Below the pieces are notes generated by a model, which was given only the letters and a program-made list of their open reading frames with translations, was not told the DNA's origin and ran no database searches. Positions 50,168 through 59,010 of a stretch of 64,000 nucleotides of DNA are shown here, piece by piece. The position numbers and the translations under genes are program-made. The stretch is from an archaeon GW2011_AR15 (GTDB taxonomy: Archaea > Nanobdellota > Nanobdellia > Woesearchaeales > GW2011-AR15), in NCBI GenBank assembly GCA_000830295.1, contig CP010425.1:420884-484883 (forward strand), given 5' to 3'. The first letter of the stretch is position 1. Each line of letters starts with the position of its first letter.

Positions 50168-51004
50168 ATGGAACACCAGGTAGGGAAAGAGCTCCTTACA
50201 TACTATAACCAGGACATTTCTGCAAAAGCAGGGCTTGAGACAATATATGCCCTTACACAGGAGGAAGGAATAGGGTTTGCAGAGCTGTTCCACGCCAGGG
50301 ACGCGCTTTTGTCCAAAGAGCCGCACAATATTGTTCTCAGGAATATTACAGAGCAGTTTTTAAGCAAACTGTCCCGGCACAACCTTGGGCAGGAGGCGGG
50401 AGAAAAAAAACAAAGGCTGCAGGAGGCACTTGACGAAGCAGAGAAAAACGTCGCAATCCACGTATCAAAGAAGATAAAAAAAGGCAGCACCGCCTTTTTT
50501 CATTCATTGAACCACCACCTTGTCTCTGCGGAAAAGCACACATCAAAGCACAAGAACTTCTGGGTAAATCTTGTTGATAACTATCCGCTGAACTTTGGGT
50601 CTCTCTTTCACAATTTTCTTCAGAAAAACAGAAAAAATTCAAAGCTCTTCTTTGATCTTGCAATGGAAAAGGCAGTAGCTGAATCAGACGCGTGCTTTCT
50701 TGGTGCAGATGCAGTTACAAACAAAGGAAACTCAATCGTAAAGACAGGAAGTCAAATGGCTGCGGATATGGCGGCAAAGAACCGCGTGCCCCTCTATGTC
50801 TGTGCACCCTCATGGAAATTTGACTTCAGGGGGGAAGCAGCCAAGCATTTTTTCAAAGAAAAAGAGATAAAAAACAGGCAGGGCCACATCTTTGAAGAGC
50901 TCCCGAAGAACAAGATTACTGCCTATATAACGGAAAACGGAATTTTCAAGCCAGACCAGGCGTTCTCGGAGCTGAAAATCCATGGCAACCTTTTTAACTT
51001 CTGA
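50168..51004 (+). CDS. eIF2B-alpha/R15P-isomerase superfamily protein, degenerate
   Basis: 278 aa. The C-terminal signature DACFLGADAVTNKGNSIVKTGSQMAADMAAKNRVPLYVCAPSWKFD is unmistakable for the IF-2B family. The usual central E-x-R-P phosphate/catalytic region reads VDNYPLNFGSLFHNFL, without the expected residues, and the protein is shorter than the ~320 aa isomerases, so enzyme activity is doubtful. It could be a regulatory or GTP-exchange-like relative. Converges with hjc, overlapping by 11 nt. Confidence 0.75.
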   Translation: MEHQVGKELLTYYNQDISAKAGLETIYALTQEEGIGFAELFHARDALLSKEPHNIVLRNITEQFLSKLSRHNLGQEAGEKKQRLQEALDEAEKNVAIHVSKKIKKGSTAFFHSLNHHLVSAEKHTSKHKNFWVNLVDNYPLNFGSLFHNFLQKNRKNSKLFFDLAMEKAVAESDACFLGADAVTNKGNSIVKTGSQMAADMAAKNRVPLYVCAPSWKFDFRGEAAKHFFKEKEIKNRQGHIFEELPKNKITAYITENGIFKPDQAFSELKIHGNLFNF

Positions 51005-51377
51005 CCAGGGTATCAAAGTCCAGGCCTTTGTTTTCACACTCTTTTTTATGAAATACCATGTTCTGCCCCGTGTCCTCAAGGTCCTCAGGATTGACAAATA
51101 CCCAGTCTCTTGAAAATTTTATTGCGATCCAGGGCTCTGCCCCAAAATACTGTGAGAAATTGGACAGCTGCTTTATCTGGTCTTTCTGAAAATATTTTTT
51201 ATCGGCTTTTGTTGCCTTTACTTCTATTGCCAGTCTTCTTATGCCGTTGCCTGCAAGAAGATCAGGAGAAGGAAAGTGCATGCTTCCTGAACCTGCAGAC
51301 CGCATTGCTGCCCAGGAAGCACCCCAGAGCATGTTAAGAAGTTCTCTCTCAGCATTGCTGCCTTTTATCTTTGACAT
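50994..51377 (-). CDS. hjc: Holliday junction resolvase Hjc
   Basis: 127 aa: KIKGSNAERELLNMLWGASWAAMRSAGSGSMHFPSPDLLAGNGIRRLAIEVKATKADKKYF. The nuclease core E(10), PD(38) and ExK (51-53) is in place and the family KGxxxERELVxxL start is kept. Cuts four-way junctions during recombination. Starts 4 nt after RNase Z ends, probably same transcript. Confidence 0.94.
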   Translation of the reverse strand: MSKIKGSNAERELLNMLWGASWAAMRSAGSGSMHFPSPDLLAGNGIRRLAIEVKATKADKKYFQKDQIKQLSNFSQYFGAEPWIAIKFSRDWVFVNPEDLEDTGQNMVFHKKECENKGLDFDTLVRS

Positions 51378-51381
51378 ATTT

Positions 51382-52269
51382 TTAGGGCCTGATTTTCATG
51401 AAATCGTGCGCAATTCGCACATCTCTGAAAACAGTTTTTGCCTCTTCCAGCACATTTTCCGGAGTTTTATATCGCTGTGACAAGTGAGTAAGTATAAGCT
51501 CCTTTACCCCGGACCGAGATGCGGCTGTTGCTGCCTGCCTTGCAGTCATATGCTTATATTCCTCTGCTTTGTTCTCCAAATCCGAAGTAAAGGAAGCCTC
51601 GGAGATAAGAAGATCCGCGTCCTGTGCCAGATCATAGACCCCGTTGCAGAGCATAGTATCAAGCACAACAGCAATTTTTTTGCCTTCTACAACATAAGTT
51701 GTGTCTTTAGGCGACACAATTTTTCCCTTCCACCTCACTGGTTTATTTTCCTGCAGTTTTCCCAGCAGCGGCCCATCCGGAATCCCAAGTTTTTTTATGA
51801 CATTTGTCTTTATCCTTCTTTTATCCTTTTCTTCAATCCTGTAACCAAGGCACGGCATGCCGTGTTCAAGTTCCCTGGAAATGACAGAAAAGTCCCTGAA
51901 TTTCAGTTCTGTGTTTTTTATTTCCTTAATCGAATGTTCAAACTCTATATTAAATGAAAATGCCTTAAACAGGTGTTCAAGCCTTTCTTTTGTCCCTTCC
52001 GGGCCGTATATCTCGAGCTTCCTGTCATAATCTGACGTGCCGAGCGTCTGCAGAAGCCCGGGGAGCCCAAGGACATGGTCTCCGTGCCAATGCGTTATGA
52101 ATATCTTTGATATCCTGCCCGGCCGTATATCCGCTATTTTCAGCTGCCGTTGCGTCCCCTCCCCGCAGTCTATAAGAAGGCCTTCGCCATTATGAGAGAT
52201 AAAAATAGACTGGTGGTTTCTTTCCTTTGTTGGCACCATGCTTCCTGTGCCGAGAAAAACAACTTCCAT
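51382..52269 (-). CDS. rnz: Ribonuclease Z (tRNA 3' processing)
   Basis: 295 aa metallo-beta-lactamase-fold enzyme: FLGTGSMVPTKERNHQSIFISHNGEGLLIDCGEGTQRQL and FITHWHGDHVLGLPGLLQT (HxHxDH), plus LISEASF, and the C-terminal KELILTHLSQRY His. The PxKxRN motif appears as PTKERN. Removes 3' trailers from tRNA precursors. ATATAAAAAC (~52294-52303) is centred about 29 nt upstream. Confidence 0.95.
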   Translation of the reverse strand: MEVVFLGTGSMVPTKERNHQSIFISHNGEGLLIDCGEGTQRQLKIADIRPGRISKIFITHWHGDHVLGLPGLLQTLGTSDYDRKLEIYGPEGTKERLEHLFKAFSFNIEFEHSIKEIKNTELKFRDFSVISRELEHGMPCLGYRIEEKDKRRIKTNVIKKLGIPDGPLLGKLQENKPVRWKGKIVSPKDTTYVVEGKKIAVVLDTMLCNGVYDLAQDADLLISEASFTSDLENKAEEYKHMTARQAATAASRSGVKELILTHLSQRYKTPENVLEEAKTVFRDVRIAHDFMKIRP

Positions 52270-52317
52270 TTATGCAGGTAATGTATGTTTGTTTTTATAT
52301 ATTGTGAAGGGCAAGTT

Positions 52318-52341
52318 ATTATTTTCTATATAGAAAATAAT
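52318..52341. promoter_or_regulatory. 24 bp perfect palindrome between rnz and endA
   Basis: The 24 bp from 52318 to 52341 read the same on both strands, centred in TATATA (core TTTTCTATATAGAAAA). It lies between the divergent TATA boxes of RNase Z (minus) and the splicing endonuclease (plus, TTTTTATA at 52358-52365). A dimeric regulator site controlling both tRNA-processing genes is the simplest reading. Confidence 0.6.
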
Positions 52342-52387
52342 TAATAAAATAAAATTCTTTTTATACCCGGCAGGGTTCCAGACATAT

Positions 52388-52942
52388 ATGCCAAAACAAA
52401 AAGAAGATCCGGGGCCAAGAGAACCAGTCATGGCAAAATTCTACAAAGGAGAGGTGTTGCTGGAAAAATCTCCGGCAGCCCTTGAATTATTTAACCAGAG
52501 CAGATACGGGGCACTGCGCGGGGAGAGGGTAATTCTTTCACCAATAGAAGGGCTATACCTTCTTGAAAAAGAGAGACTTGAAGTAACAGATGCCAGAAAC
52601 CATAAGCTGGACTATGATGAATATCTGAAAAAAGCAGCAAGGGCACAGCCGAATTTTCCAACAAGATATGCAGTGTTTAGGGATTTGAGGAACAGGGGAT
52701 ATATAGTCAAGACAGCCCTCAAGTTTGGAGCAGATTTCAGAGTATATGAAAGGGGAGTCAGGCCAGGAGACGACCATGCAAAATGGGTTGTTTATCCTGT
52801 CCAGGAAGGAGAAACCCTGACATGGTATGAATTTGCAGCAAAGAACAGGGTCGCGCATTCAACAAAAAAGAGGCTTCTGCTTGGAGTTGCTGATGAGGAG
52901 CAGGATGTTTCCTACTGGGAATGCCGCTGGGTGAGACCATAA
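52388..52942 (+). CDS. endA: tRNA-splicing endonuclease EndA
   Basis: 184 aa homotetramer-type single-domain enzyme (alpha4 size). Catalytic triad visible: Tyr in GADFRVYERG, His in GDDHAKWVV, Lys in HSTKKRLLLGV. An N-terminal fold (GEVLLEKSPAALELFNQSRYG...LSPIEGLYLLEKERLEV) precedes. Cuts bulge-helix-bulge intron borders. Leaderless: TATA centre 27 nt upstream. Confidence 0.94.
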   Translation: MPKQKEDPGPREPVMAKFYKGEVLLEKSPAALELFNQSRYGALRGERVILSPIEGLYLLEKERLEVTDARNHKLDYDEYLKKAARAQPNFPTRYAVFRDLRNRGYIVKTALKFGADFRVYERGVRPGDDHAKWVVYPVQEGETLTWYEFAAKNRVAHSTKKRLLLGVADEEQDVSYWECRWVRP

Positions 52943-52975
52943 TCTTTATATAAGTACTTCACAATTTCTGAATGT

Positions 52976-53908
52976 ATGATTGACAGGAACAAAGTGCTTT
53001 CTATTGTTAAGCTAAAAGGGCCGGTGCTTCCAATGGAGGTTGCAAAAGAGGTCGGCAGCGACACGATTTTCACAGGGGCGGTCCTCAGCGAACTCCTTGA
53101 CAAAAAACTCATCAAAATAAGCTCTGCAAAAATAGGCGGAAGCCCGGTTTATTATGCAGAAGGACAGGAAGAAAGGCTCCACAGGCTCTATAATTATCTG
53201 AATGAAAAGGACAGGCGCGCATATGACCTGTTGAAGCAGCAAAAGATAATCAATGACTCAGAGGCAGATCCCCTTCTCAGAGTCGCGCTTAGGAGTATAA
53301 AGGATTTTGCAAAGGCACTTGAAGTAAATATGGACGGGGAGAAGATAATTTTCTGGAAATGGTATTTATTATCTGGAGCAGATGCAGAAAGAATAATAAG
53401 GGAAAAGCTTGGTATCAGGCAGGCTGAGCCAGAAGAGAGGAAAACAGAAGAGCCAAAAGAATCAAAAAAAGAGCCAGAGCAGAGAAAAGCCCAGAGAGAA
53501 GAAAGGAAAGAGGAGAAAAAAGAGACCCTGCCTGAGAAGAAAGAAGAGCAGAAAAAGCTTGAGAAAGAGGATACAGATGAAGGCGGCCACGAGCTCCTTG
53601 CAGATGTAAAGAAAGTTTTCAGGGAGAAAGGGATTGAAGTTCTTGAAACCGCAGTTATAAGGAAGAATTCAGACATAGAGATGACTATAAAAGTGCCCTC
53701 CCAGGTCGGCAGGCTGACATATTTCTGCAAGATAAGAAACAAGAAGAAAAGCAATGACAAGGACCTCAGCAGTGTCTATGTCGACGGCCAGGTAAAAAAA
53801 CTCCCTGTATTGTATGTGACCACGGGGGAGCTGACAAAGAAGGCGCTTGAGAAATTAGAGAACGAATTCAAGATGATATCTGTACTATACCTGAAAAATG
53901 GGAACTAA
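52976..53908 (+). CDS. Winged-helix protein with charged linker and nuclease-like C-terminus
   Basis: 310 aa, not a named family I can place. Residues 1-75 form a winged helix (VLSIVKLKGPVLPMEVAKEVGSDTIFTGAVLSELLDKKLIKISSAKIGGSPVYY). Residues ~145-205 are Lys/Glu low complexity. Residues ~210-310 (EVLETAVIRKNSDIEMTIKVPSQVGRLTYFCKIRNKKKSNDKDLSSVYVDGQVKKLPVLYVTTGELTKKAL) resemble a restriction-endonuclease-like core with D...(C)xK, probably inactive. TATA centred 26 nt upstream. Its 3' end overlaps FEN1 by 11 nt, hinting at a joint DNA-repair role. Confidence 0.65.
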   Translation: MIDRNKVLSIVKLKGPVLPMEVAKEVGSDTIFTGAVLSELLDKKLIKISSAKIGGSPVYYAEGQEERLHRLYNYLNEKDRRAYDLLKQQKIINDSEADPLLRVALRSIKDFAKALEVNMDGEKIIFWKWYLLSGADAERIIREKLGIRQAEPEERKTEEPKESKKEPEQRKAQREERKEEKKETLPEKKEEQKKLEKEDTDEGGHELLADVKKVFREKGIEVLETAVIRKNSDIEMTIKVPSQVGRLTYFCKIRNKKKSNDKDLSSVYVDGQVKKLPVLYVTTGELTKKALEKLENEFKMISVLYLKNGN

Positions 53909-54917
53909 CCTCAGCACGATAATAGTGTCAAAAGAGATTACCCTGTCAGACCTTTCCGGAAAGCCTCTTGCAGTTGATGCATACAACCTTCTTTACCAGT
54001 TTATCACAACAATAAGGCAGCCGGACGGCACGCCTCTTATGGACTCCAAAGGGAATATAACAAGCCACCTTTCAGGCCTCTTTTTCAGGGTGACAAAGCT
54101 CATGAACAGCAACATAAAGCTGGCATTTGTGTTTGACGGAAAGCCGCCGGAGCTGAAGAAAGAAGAGATTGAGAGGAGAAAAGAGGTAAAGCAGGACGCC
54201 CAGAGGAAATATGAGAAGGCGGTTGAGGAAGAGGACATTGAGCTGATGAGAAAGTATTCGGCAAGGACAGCAAGGCTTACCCAGGAAATGATTGATGAAT
54301 CCAAAGAGCTTGTTGCTGCACTGGGGCTTCCTGTAATCCAGGCGCCTTCAGAGGGAGAGGCGCAGGCATCATACATGGCAAAAAAAGGGGACGTATACGG
54401 CATAGTCAGCCAGGACACAGACGGGATGCTGTTCGGCAGCCCTATAATTATAAAAAACCTCTCTATAACAGGCAGGAGAAAAATAAGGGAGGCATACCAT
54501 AAAGTCCTGCCTGAACAGATTTCACTTTCCGACAACCTTAATGAGCTCGGGCTGGATCAGGAACAGCTTATCATTGTTGCGATGCTTTGCGGCACAGACT
54601 TCAATGTGGGAGGAGTTAAGGGGATTGGACCGAAAAAGGCGCTCGCTCTTGTGAAGAAGCATAAAAAGGATTTCAATAAGGTTTTTGAAGAAGCGAAATG
54701 GAGCGAGTTTTTTGAGTATCCCTGGAAAAAAGTTTTCAGCACAATAAAAAATATTCCGACGACAGATGAGTATAGCCTGAAATGGGGGGCAGTTGACAGG
54801 GAAAAAATCTATGAAATACTTGTTGAAAGGCACGAATTCCTGAAGGAAAGAATTGACAGCTCAATTTCAGGAGTTTCAAAGAAACAGGCCCAGAAAGGCC
54901 TTTCAGACTTTTTTTGA
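53898..54917 (+). CDS. fen: Flap endonuclease FEN1
   Basis: 339 aa. N and I nuclease domains: LAVDAYNLLYQFI, FVFDGKPPELK, APSEGEAQASYMAKKGDVYGIVSQDTDGMLFG (acidic metal cluster), CGTDFNVGGVKGIGPKKALALV (helix-hairpin-helix). The C-terminus KQAQKGLSDFF is a PIP box for PCNA. Removes 5' flaps in Okazaki maturation and repair. Confidence 0.97.
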   Translation: MGTNLSTIIVSKEITLSDLSGKPLAVDAYNLLYQFITTIRQPDGTPLMDSKGNITSHLSGLFFRVTKLMNSNIKLAFVFDGKPPELKKEEIERRKEVKQDAQRKYEKAVEEEDIELMRKYSARTARLTQEMIDESKELVAALGLPVIQAPSEGEAQASYMAKKGDVYGIVSQDTDGMLFGSPIIIKNLSITGRRKIREAYHKVLPEQISLSDNLNELGLDQEQLIIVAMLCGTDFNVGGVKGIGPKKALALVKKHKKDFNKVFEEAKWSEFFEYPWKKVFSTIKNIPTTDEYSLKWGAVDREKIYEILVERHEFLKERIDSSISGVSKKQAQKGLSDFF

Positions 54918-54953
54918 ATTACTTTTTTAAATCCAGATATAGTTCTAGACAGC

Positions 54954-55961
54954 ATGCTTGCAGTAAAAGTCGAATTAAAAGATGCAGAGAAAGTAAAGAG
55001 AGAGATGATAGCCAAAGGCATATATGACAAAAATTACAAGCCAAAGAAGACAAAGACACACATTTTCTTTCCGGTCCAGGAAAAGCCAATGCCCCCGGCA
55101 CTGAAAAAAGCAGTTGTCAAGACAAAGCTGAAAAAGACAGAACCAGAAGATTATAAAAAAATGCTCCTGGCCAGCATCCCAAAAGGTGTCAGTCTTCCCG
55201 CCTCATATGATATTGTCGGCGACATAATTATATTGGAGATAAAAGAGGACCAGGAAAAATACGAGAAGGAGATTGCCGGGGTACTTCTGAAAGCCCATAG
55301 GAACGTGAAGACAATCCTGAAGAAAGCCGGGATTCACGGAGGGGAATTCAGAACCCAGAAACTTAAGTGCCTTGCCGGAGAAAACAAAAAAGAGACCACA
55401 TACACGGAGAACGGAGCAAGAATGAAGCTTGATGTTGAAAAAACTTATTTTTCATCCAGGCTTGCAACAGAAAGAAAAAGGATTGCAGCGCAGGTAAAAA
55501 AGAAAGAGAAAATTCTTGTCATGTTTTCAGGCATAGGCGTCTATCCCCTGGTTATATCCAAAAACACACCAGCCAGAAAGATAGTCGGGATAGAGAAAAA
55601 CCCGGTTGCGCATAAATATGCAGAACAGAACCTGAAGCTGAACAAAGCAGTTAATATTGCACTGTATAAAGGAGATGTCAGGAAAATAGTGCCGAAGCTG
55701 AAAGAGAAATTTGACAGAATAATAATGCCCCTCCCGAAGGAGGCAGCAGGGTTCCTTGATGTTGCAGAGAAAGCATGGAAGAAGGGCACAATAGTCCATC
55801 TCTACGGATTCTCGCACCAGGATAATCTGGATGAGACAGAGAAAGAAGTCAGAAAATTCTGCAAGGCTAACAAAATAAAGGCGGGGATAATCAGGACCAT
55901 AACCTGCGGCCAGTATTCACCAAGAAAATATCGTGTCTGCGTGGATTTTAAGATAAAATAG
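54954..55961 (+). CDS. trm5: tRNA (guanine37-N1)-methyltransferase Trm5 family
   Basis: 335 aa. D1-like N-terminus, then FRTQKLKCLAGENKKETTYTENGARMKLDVEKTYFSSRLATERKRIAAQV, SAM motif VMFSGIGVYPLVISK and IEKNPVAHKYAEQNLKLN, and IIMPLPKEAAGFL in the NLPxxA position. Methylates G37 beside the anticodon or, in some paralogues, serves wyosine synthesis. TTTTTTAAAT is centred ~26 nt upstream. Confidence 0.9.
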   Translation: MLAVKVELKDAEKVKREMIAKGIYDKNYKPKKTKTHIFFPVQEKPMPPALKKAVVKTKLKKTEPEDYKKMLLASIPKGVSLPASYDIVGDIIILEIKEDQEKYEKEIAGVLLKAHRNVKTILKKAGIHGGEFRTQKLKCLAGENKKETTYTENGARMKLDVEKTYFSSRLATERKRIAAQVKKKEKILVMFSGIGVYPLVISKNTPARKIVGIEKNPVAHKYAEQNLKLNKAVNIALYKGDVRKIVPKLKEKFDRIIMPLPKEAAGFLDVAEKAWKKGTIVHLYGFSHQDNLDETEKEVRKFCKANKIKAGIIRTITCGQYSPRKYRVCVDFKIK

Positions 55962-55971
55962 AAAAGCACAT

Positions 55972-56034
55972 GCTCAGCAGTTACTACCCTTCTTCATCCT
56001 TGCGTCAGCGGGTGTTCACCTAATCATCGCATGC
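55972..56034 (-). ncRNA. Probable C/D box guide sRNA
   Basis: Minus strand order: C box GCGATGA (56030-56024), 15 nt guide, D' box CTGA (56008-56005), 4 nt spacer, C' box AGGATGA (56000-55994), 16 nt guide, D box CTGA (55977-55974). Flanking GCATGC/GCATG(T) segments can close a terminal stem. The total of ~63 nt and tight D'-C' spacing are classic for archaeal 2'-O-methylation guides. TTTTTAAAAC at ~56053-56062 is placed to start transcription near 56033, after the PAN gene. Guide targets were not determined. Confidence 0.62.
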
Positions 56035-56065
56035 ATCATATGAGAATGAGTATTGTTTTAAAAAC

Positions 56066-57211
56066 TTAACCAAACATGTTCTTGTATTCCTTTGCTTCTG
56101 AATCTTCCTGTTCTTTGACCTTCTCCACAGCCCTTACAAAATCACTCTCAGTAACCCTGTCCCTGTTGTCCCTTATTGCAAAATACCCTGCCTCCGTGCA
56201 TACGGCCCGTATCTCTGCTCCTGAGAAATCATCCATCAGGCTGTAAAGCTTTTCCTTATTTACTGAATCGGTGCTCATATTTTTTGAATGTATCTTGAAT
56301 ATCTCTTTTATGCCTTCTCTGTCAGGCAGAGGGACATTCACCATCCTGTCAAGCCTTCCCGGTCTTGTTACTGCAGGGTCAAGTATATCCCTTCTGTTTG
56401 TGCAGCCTATTATCTTTACATTGCCTAATGGCTCAAATCCGTCAATTTCTGCAAGAAGCTGCATGAAAGTCCTCTGCACTTCCCTTTCTCCTGATGTGCC
56501 GATATCAACCCTTTTTGCGGCAAGAGCATCTATCTCATCAATAAAAACAATTGAAGGTGCCTTTTCCTTGGCAAGCTGGAAAATTTCTTTCACAAGCTTT
56601 GCACCCTCTCCTATAAATTTCTGGACGAGCTCAGAACCGACAACTTCTATGAATGTGCTGTCTGTTGCATTAGCGACTGCCTTTGCCAGGATTGTCTTTC
56701 CTGTTCCCGGAGGGCCAAACAGCAAAACTCCCTTTGGAGGAGTTATGCCAATCTTTTTGAATATCTCGGGCCTCTTAAGCGGAAGCTCAACAACCTCTTT
56801 CAGTTCCTGTATCTGCTTATCAAGCCCGCCGATCTCCGCGAAGGTAAGTTCGGGCTTTTCAAGTATTACAAAGCGCTCAACATTGAATCCCTTTGTGCCC
56901 TGTATTTTCCTCAGGATATTGAGATTCTTCTGGTCAACAAGCACGTTGTCTCCTGCCCTAAGCCTTCCGCAGGATTCTGAAATGCATACAAAGAACTGGT
57001 TGCCATTAGGGACTTTTATGATGGCATTCTTGCCCATTATTTCCATTATCTCGCACATCATCAGAGGGGGGGTCCTGAACCTGTCAATCTCATTCTTAAG
57101 ATGGTTGACGGTTTCCCTCAGTATCTTGTTCTCCTCTTCAAGGTCTGAAAGATTGGTAGAATAGGTAAACATCACATTGGATATTTCGTCTCCGCCGCTG
57201 TTGCTCCCCAT
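56066..57211 (-). CDS. pan: Proteasome-activating nucleotidase PAN
   Basis: 381 aa from ATG at 57211. N-terminal coiled coil (LSDLEEENKILRETVNHLKNEIDRF), OB domain, then AAA+: Walker A GPPGTGKT near 166-173, Walker B IVFIDEIDAL, second region of homology TNRRDILDPAVTRPGRLD. The tail ends N-M-F-G; the HbYX docking motif thus has Phe in place of Tyr and may be weak. Unfolds substrates for the 20S proteasome, which is not in this window. Confidence 0.93.
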   Translation of the reverse strand: MGSNSGGDEISNVMFTYSTNLSDLEEENKILRETVNHLKNEIDRFRTPPLMMCEIMEIMGKNAIIKVPNGNQFFVCISESCGRLRAGDNVLVDQKNLNILRKIQGTKGFNVERFVILEKPELTFAEIGGLDKQIQELKEVVELPLKRPEIFKKIGITPPKGVLLFGPPGTGKTILAKAVANATDSTFIEVVGSELVQKFIGEGAKLVKEIFQLAKEKAPSIVFIDEIDALAAKRVDIGTSGEREVQRTFMQLLAEIDGFEPLGNVKIIGCTNRRDILDPAVTRPGRLDRMVNVPLPDREGIKEIFKIHSKNMSTDSVNKEKLYSLMDDFSGAEIRAVCTEAGYFAIRDNRDRVTESDFVRAVEKVKEQEDSEAKEYKNMFG

Positions 57212-57258
57212 CTTTATCAAGGATAGAAAATATATTAATAAATCTTATGTATAAACTA

Positions 57259-59010
57259 TCAGAGGACAAAAGCCCCGGATTTTATTATCCAGTGCCTGTT
57301 TTTCTTTTTGTCTACGCCATAGATATCCAGTTTCTGCCTTGGAGAGTCTATGACAACATCCATATGATATTCTGTCGCGGCGTCTACTTCAAAACCAGAG
57401 CCAAAGGCGACATGGATCATATTGGCAATCTTCTCATTGACTATCAGGTAATCGCACAGCCTGGCGCTCGGGCTTGTGTTTATGGCGAACTCACCGACGT
57501 GGTTAAAATTCCTTTTTTTCAGCTCAATTATTTCCTTATCCAGGGATTTGTTCTTTTCCTGCTCAAGGATGGTTTTCCACGCATCCCTTTTTCTTTTTCT
57601 GAAGGCGTCACCAACAATTTTCGGGGCGCTGATTAATTTATAGCCGTTCTTTTCCGCCTCGACAATGAACAGATTGTCTTTGTCAAGCCTGTAGCTCCTG
57701 TCAACATTTATTATGACATCCCCAACAATCCTCCCGATAACATATGTTGGTGTTGTAAATGCCTCCCCGCCCGGGATATTGGCCATCATGCCGGTTTTCT
57801 TCTTCATTATTTTTAGTATCTGCGGCTCGATAATGTATCTGGCGTCCGAATCGCTGTCCATTATAAGCCTTCTTGTCCCGTCTTTTTTCACTAAGCCGAC
57901 TTCGAAATCACAGCCGTTTTTTATGTTGCTCCTGACGACAATTTTTTCACATTTTTCCATGATTGCAGCGATTTCCCTGTTCCTTGCCCTCATCTTCTTG
58001 TAGTCGACAAGTGTGCTGTCAACAAAGATATCAATCGGGACAGTAGAGGTGAATGCCAGTCTTGTCCTCGGCGGCCTCGGGTCAACCATTGCCTGCGGAT
58101 ACCAGTGGAATTTGTATATTATCCCGCCGGGAGAATTCCATTTTGTCTTGAGGTCCGGGCTCGGGTATCCAATCATTTCTCCAAAAAGATGCTTTCCGTG
58201 GTATCCTTTCCCTGAAATAAAGAATGAGGCCTCGTTTGTCTTTATCCTGTCAAGCCTAAGTGCCTTTGAAAGCTTCTTGTATGCTTTGAAGACAGGCAGT
58301 TTTATGTCTTTTGAAAGCTCCAGCCCAAGCAGCGTGGTTGAAAGCTCAGAGACCTTTTCAGGCACATCCCTGAGCCCGGACCTCGGAGTGGAGGCCTTTA
58401 TTGATATTGATCTGCAGAATTTTGAAGAGAGGAACATGTCATAGGCAATAGCATAGGAATCCATGTAATCCTGCAGAGGGTGTGCCAGGAATTCCTTCTC
58501 CCTTATCAGCTCAAACCCTATTCCGAATTTCTCTGATTTCTTGATGGCAAACACATTTTCTACAACAGCGTCTGTTGTTTTCTTTAATTTTACTGCCATA
58601 AAGGGCCTGAACCATTTTGTTTTGTATGCCAGCTTCAGATCGCCCTCAAAACCTTTTGCTCCGACCTTCAGGATTAAATCCGGCTTTTCAAAAAACTTCT
58701 CCAGCCCCTTTATGTTTGCTTTGTCAAAGACCTCTCGCAGGGCTTTTTCAGCGGCTCCAGATTTCTTTGCCAGAAGGTTTTCATATGTTTTCCAGACATC
58801 AAACAGCACTTCATAACCTTTGTTTTTGTAGCCCATTGAGACATGCATGTCCATCTTGAGTTCTGATGCTGCCCTGGAAAAAGGGGCGAATGAGAAAAAG
58901 GCATCCCGGTTTATCTTGCCGCAGACAAAAATATTTTTTGCCTTTTCCTTTCCTAAGGCTTTTTTATAATACGCGACTTCCTTATCAAATATTTCCTTGT
59001 TATATCTCAT
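57259..59010 (-). CDS. M29-like metallo-aminopeptidase, large divergent form
   Basis: 583 aa. The C-terminal half carries M29 (aminopeptidase T) hallmarks: IPGGEAFTTPTYVIGRIVGDVIINVD (metal Glu), HVGEFAINTSPSARLCDYLIVNEKIANMIHVAFGSGF (Glu, Glu-Lys, His) and TEYHMDVVID (HxD). M29 enzymes are ~410 aa, so the N-terminal ~200 residues are extra and unrecognised. Start overlaps the M24 peptidase stop by 4 nt: the two peptidases are one transcript, with PAN just downstream. Confidence 0.7.
   Translation of the reverse strand: MRYNKEIFDKEVAYYKKALGKEKAKNIFVCGKINRDAFFSFAPFSRAASELKMDMHVSMGYKNKGYEVLFDVWKTYENLLAKKSGAAEKALREVFDKANIKGLEKFFEKPDLILKVGAKGFEGDLKLAYKTKWFRPFMAVKLKKTTDAVVENVFAIKKSEKFGIGFELIREKEFLAHPLQDYMDSYAIAYDMFLSSKFCRSISIKASTPRSGLRDVPEKVSELSTTLLGLELSKDIKLPVFKAYKKLSKALRLDRIKTNEASFFISGKGYHGKHLFGEMIGYPSPDLKTKWNSPGGIIYKFHWYPQAMVDPRPPRTRLAFTSTVPIDIFVDSTLVDYKKMRARNREIAAIMEKCEKIVVRSNIKNGCDFEVGLVKKDGTRRLIMDSDSDARYIIEPQILKIMKKKTGMMANIPGGEAFTTPTYVIGRIVGDVIINVDRSYRLDKDNLFIVEAEKNGYKLISAPKIVGDAFRKRKRDAWKTILEQEKNKSLDKEIIELKKRNFNHVGEFAINTSPSARLCDYLIVNEKIANMIHVAFGSGFEVDAATEYHMDVVIDSPRQKLDIYGVDKKKNRHWIIKSGAFVL

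Noticed and set aside
53409-53609. Separate small gene of charged residues
   Set aside because: It is an alternate frame of the Lys/Glu linker in the winged-helix protein upstream of fen.
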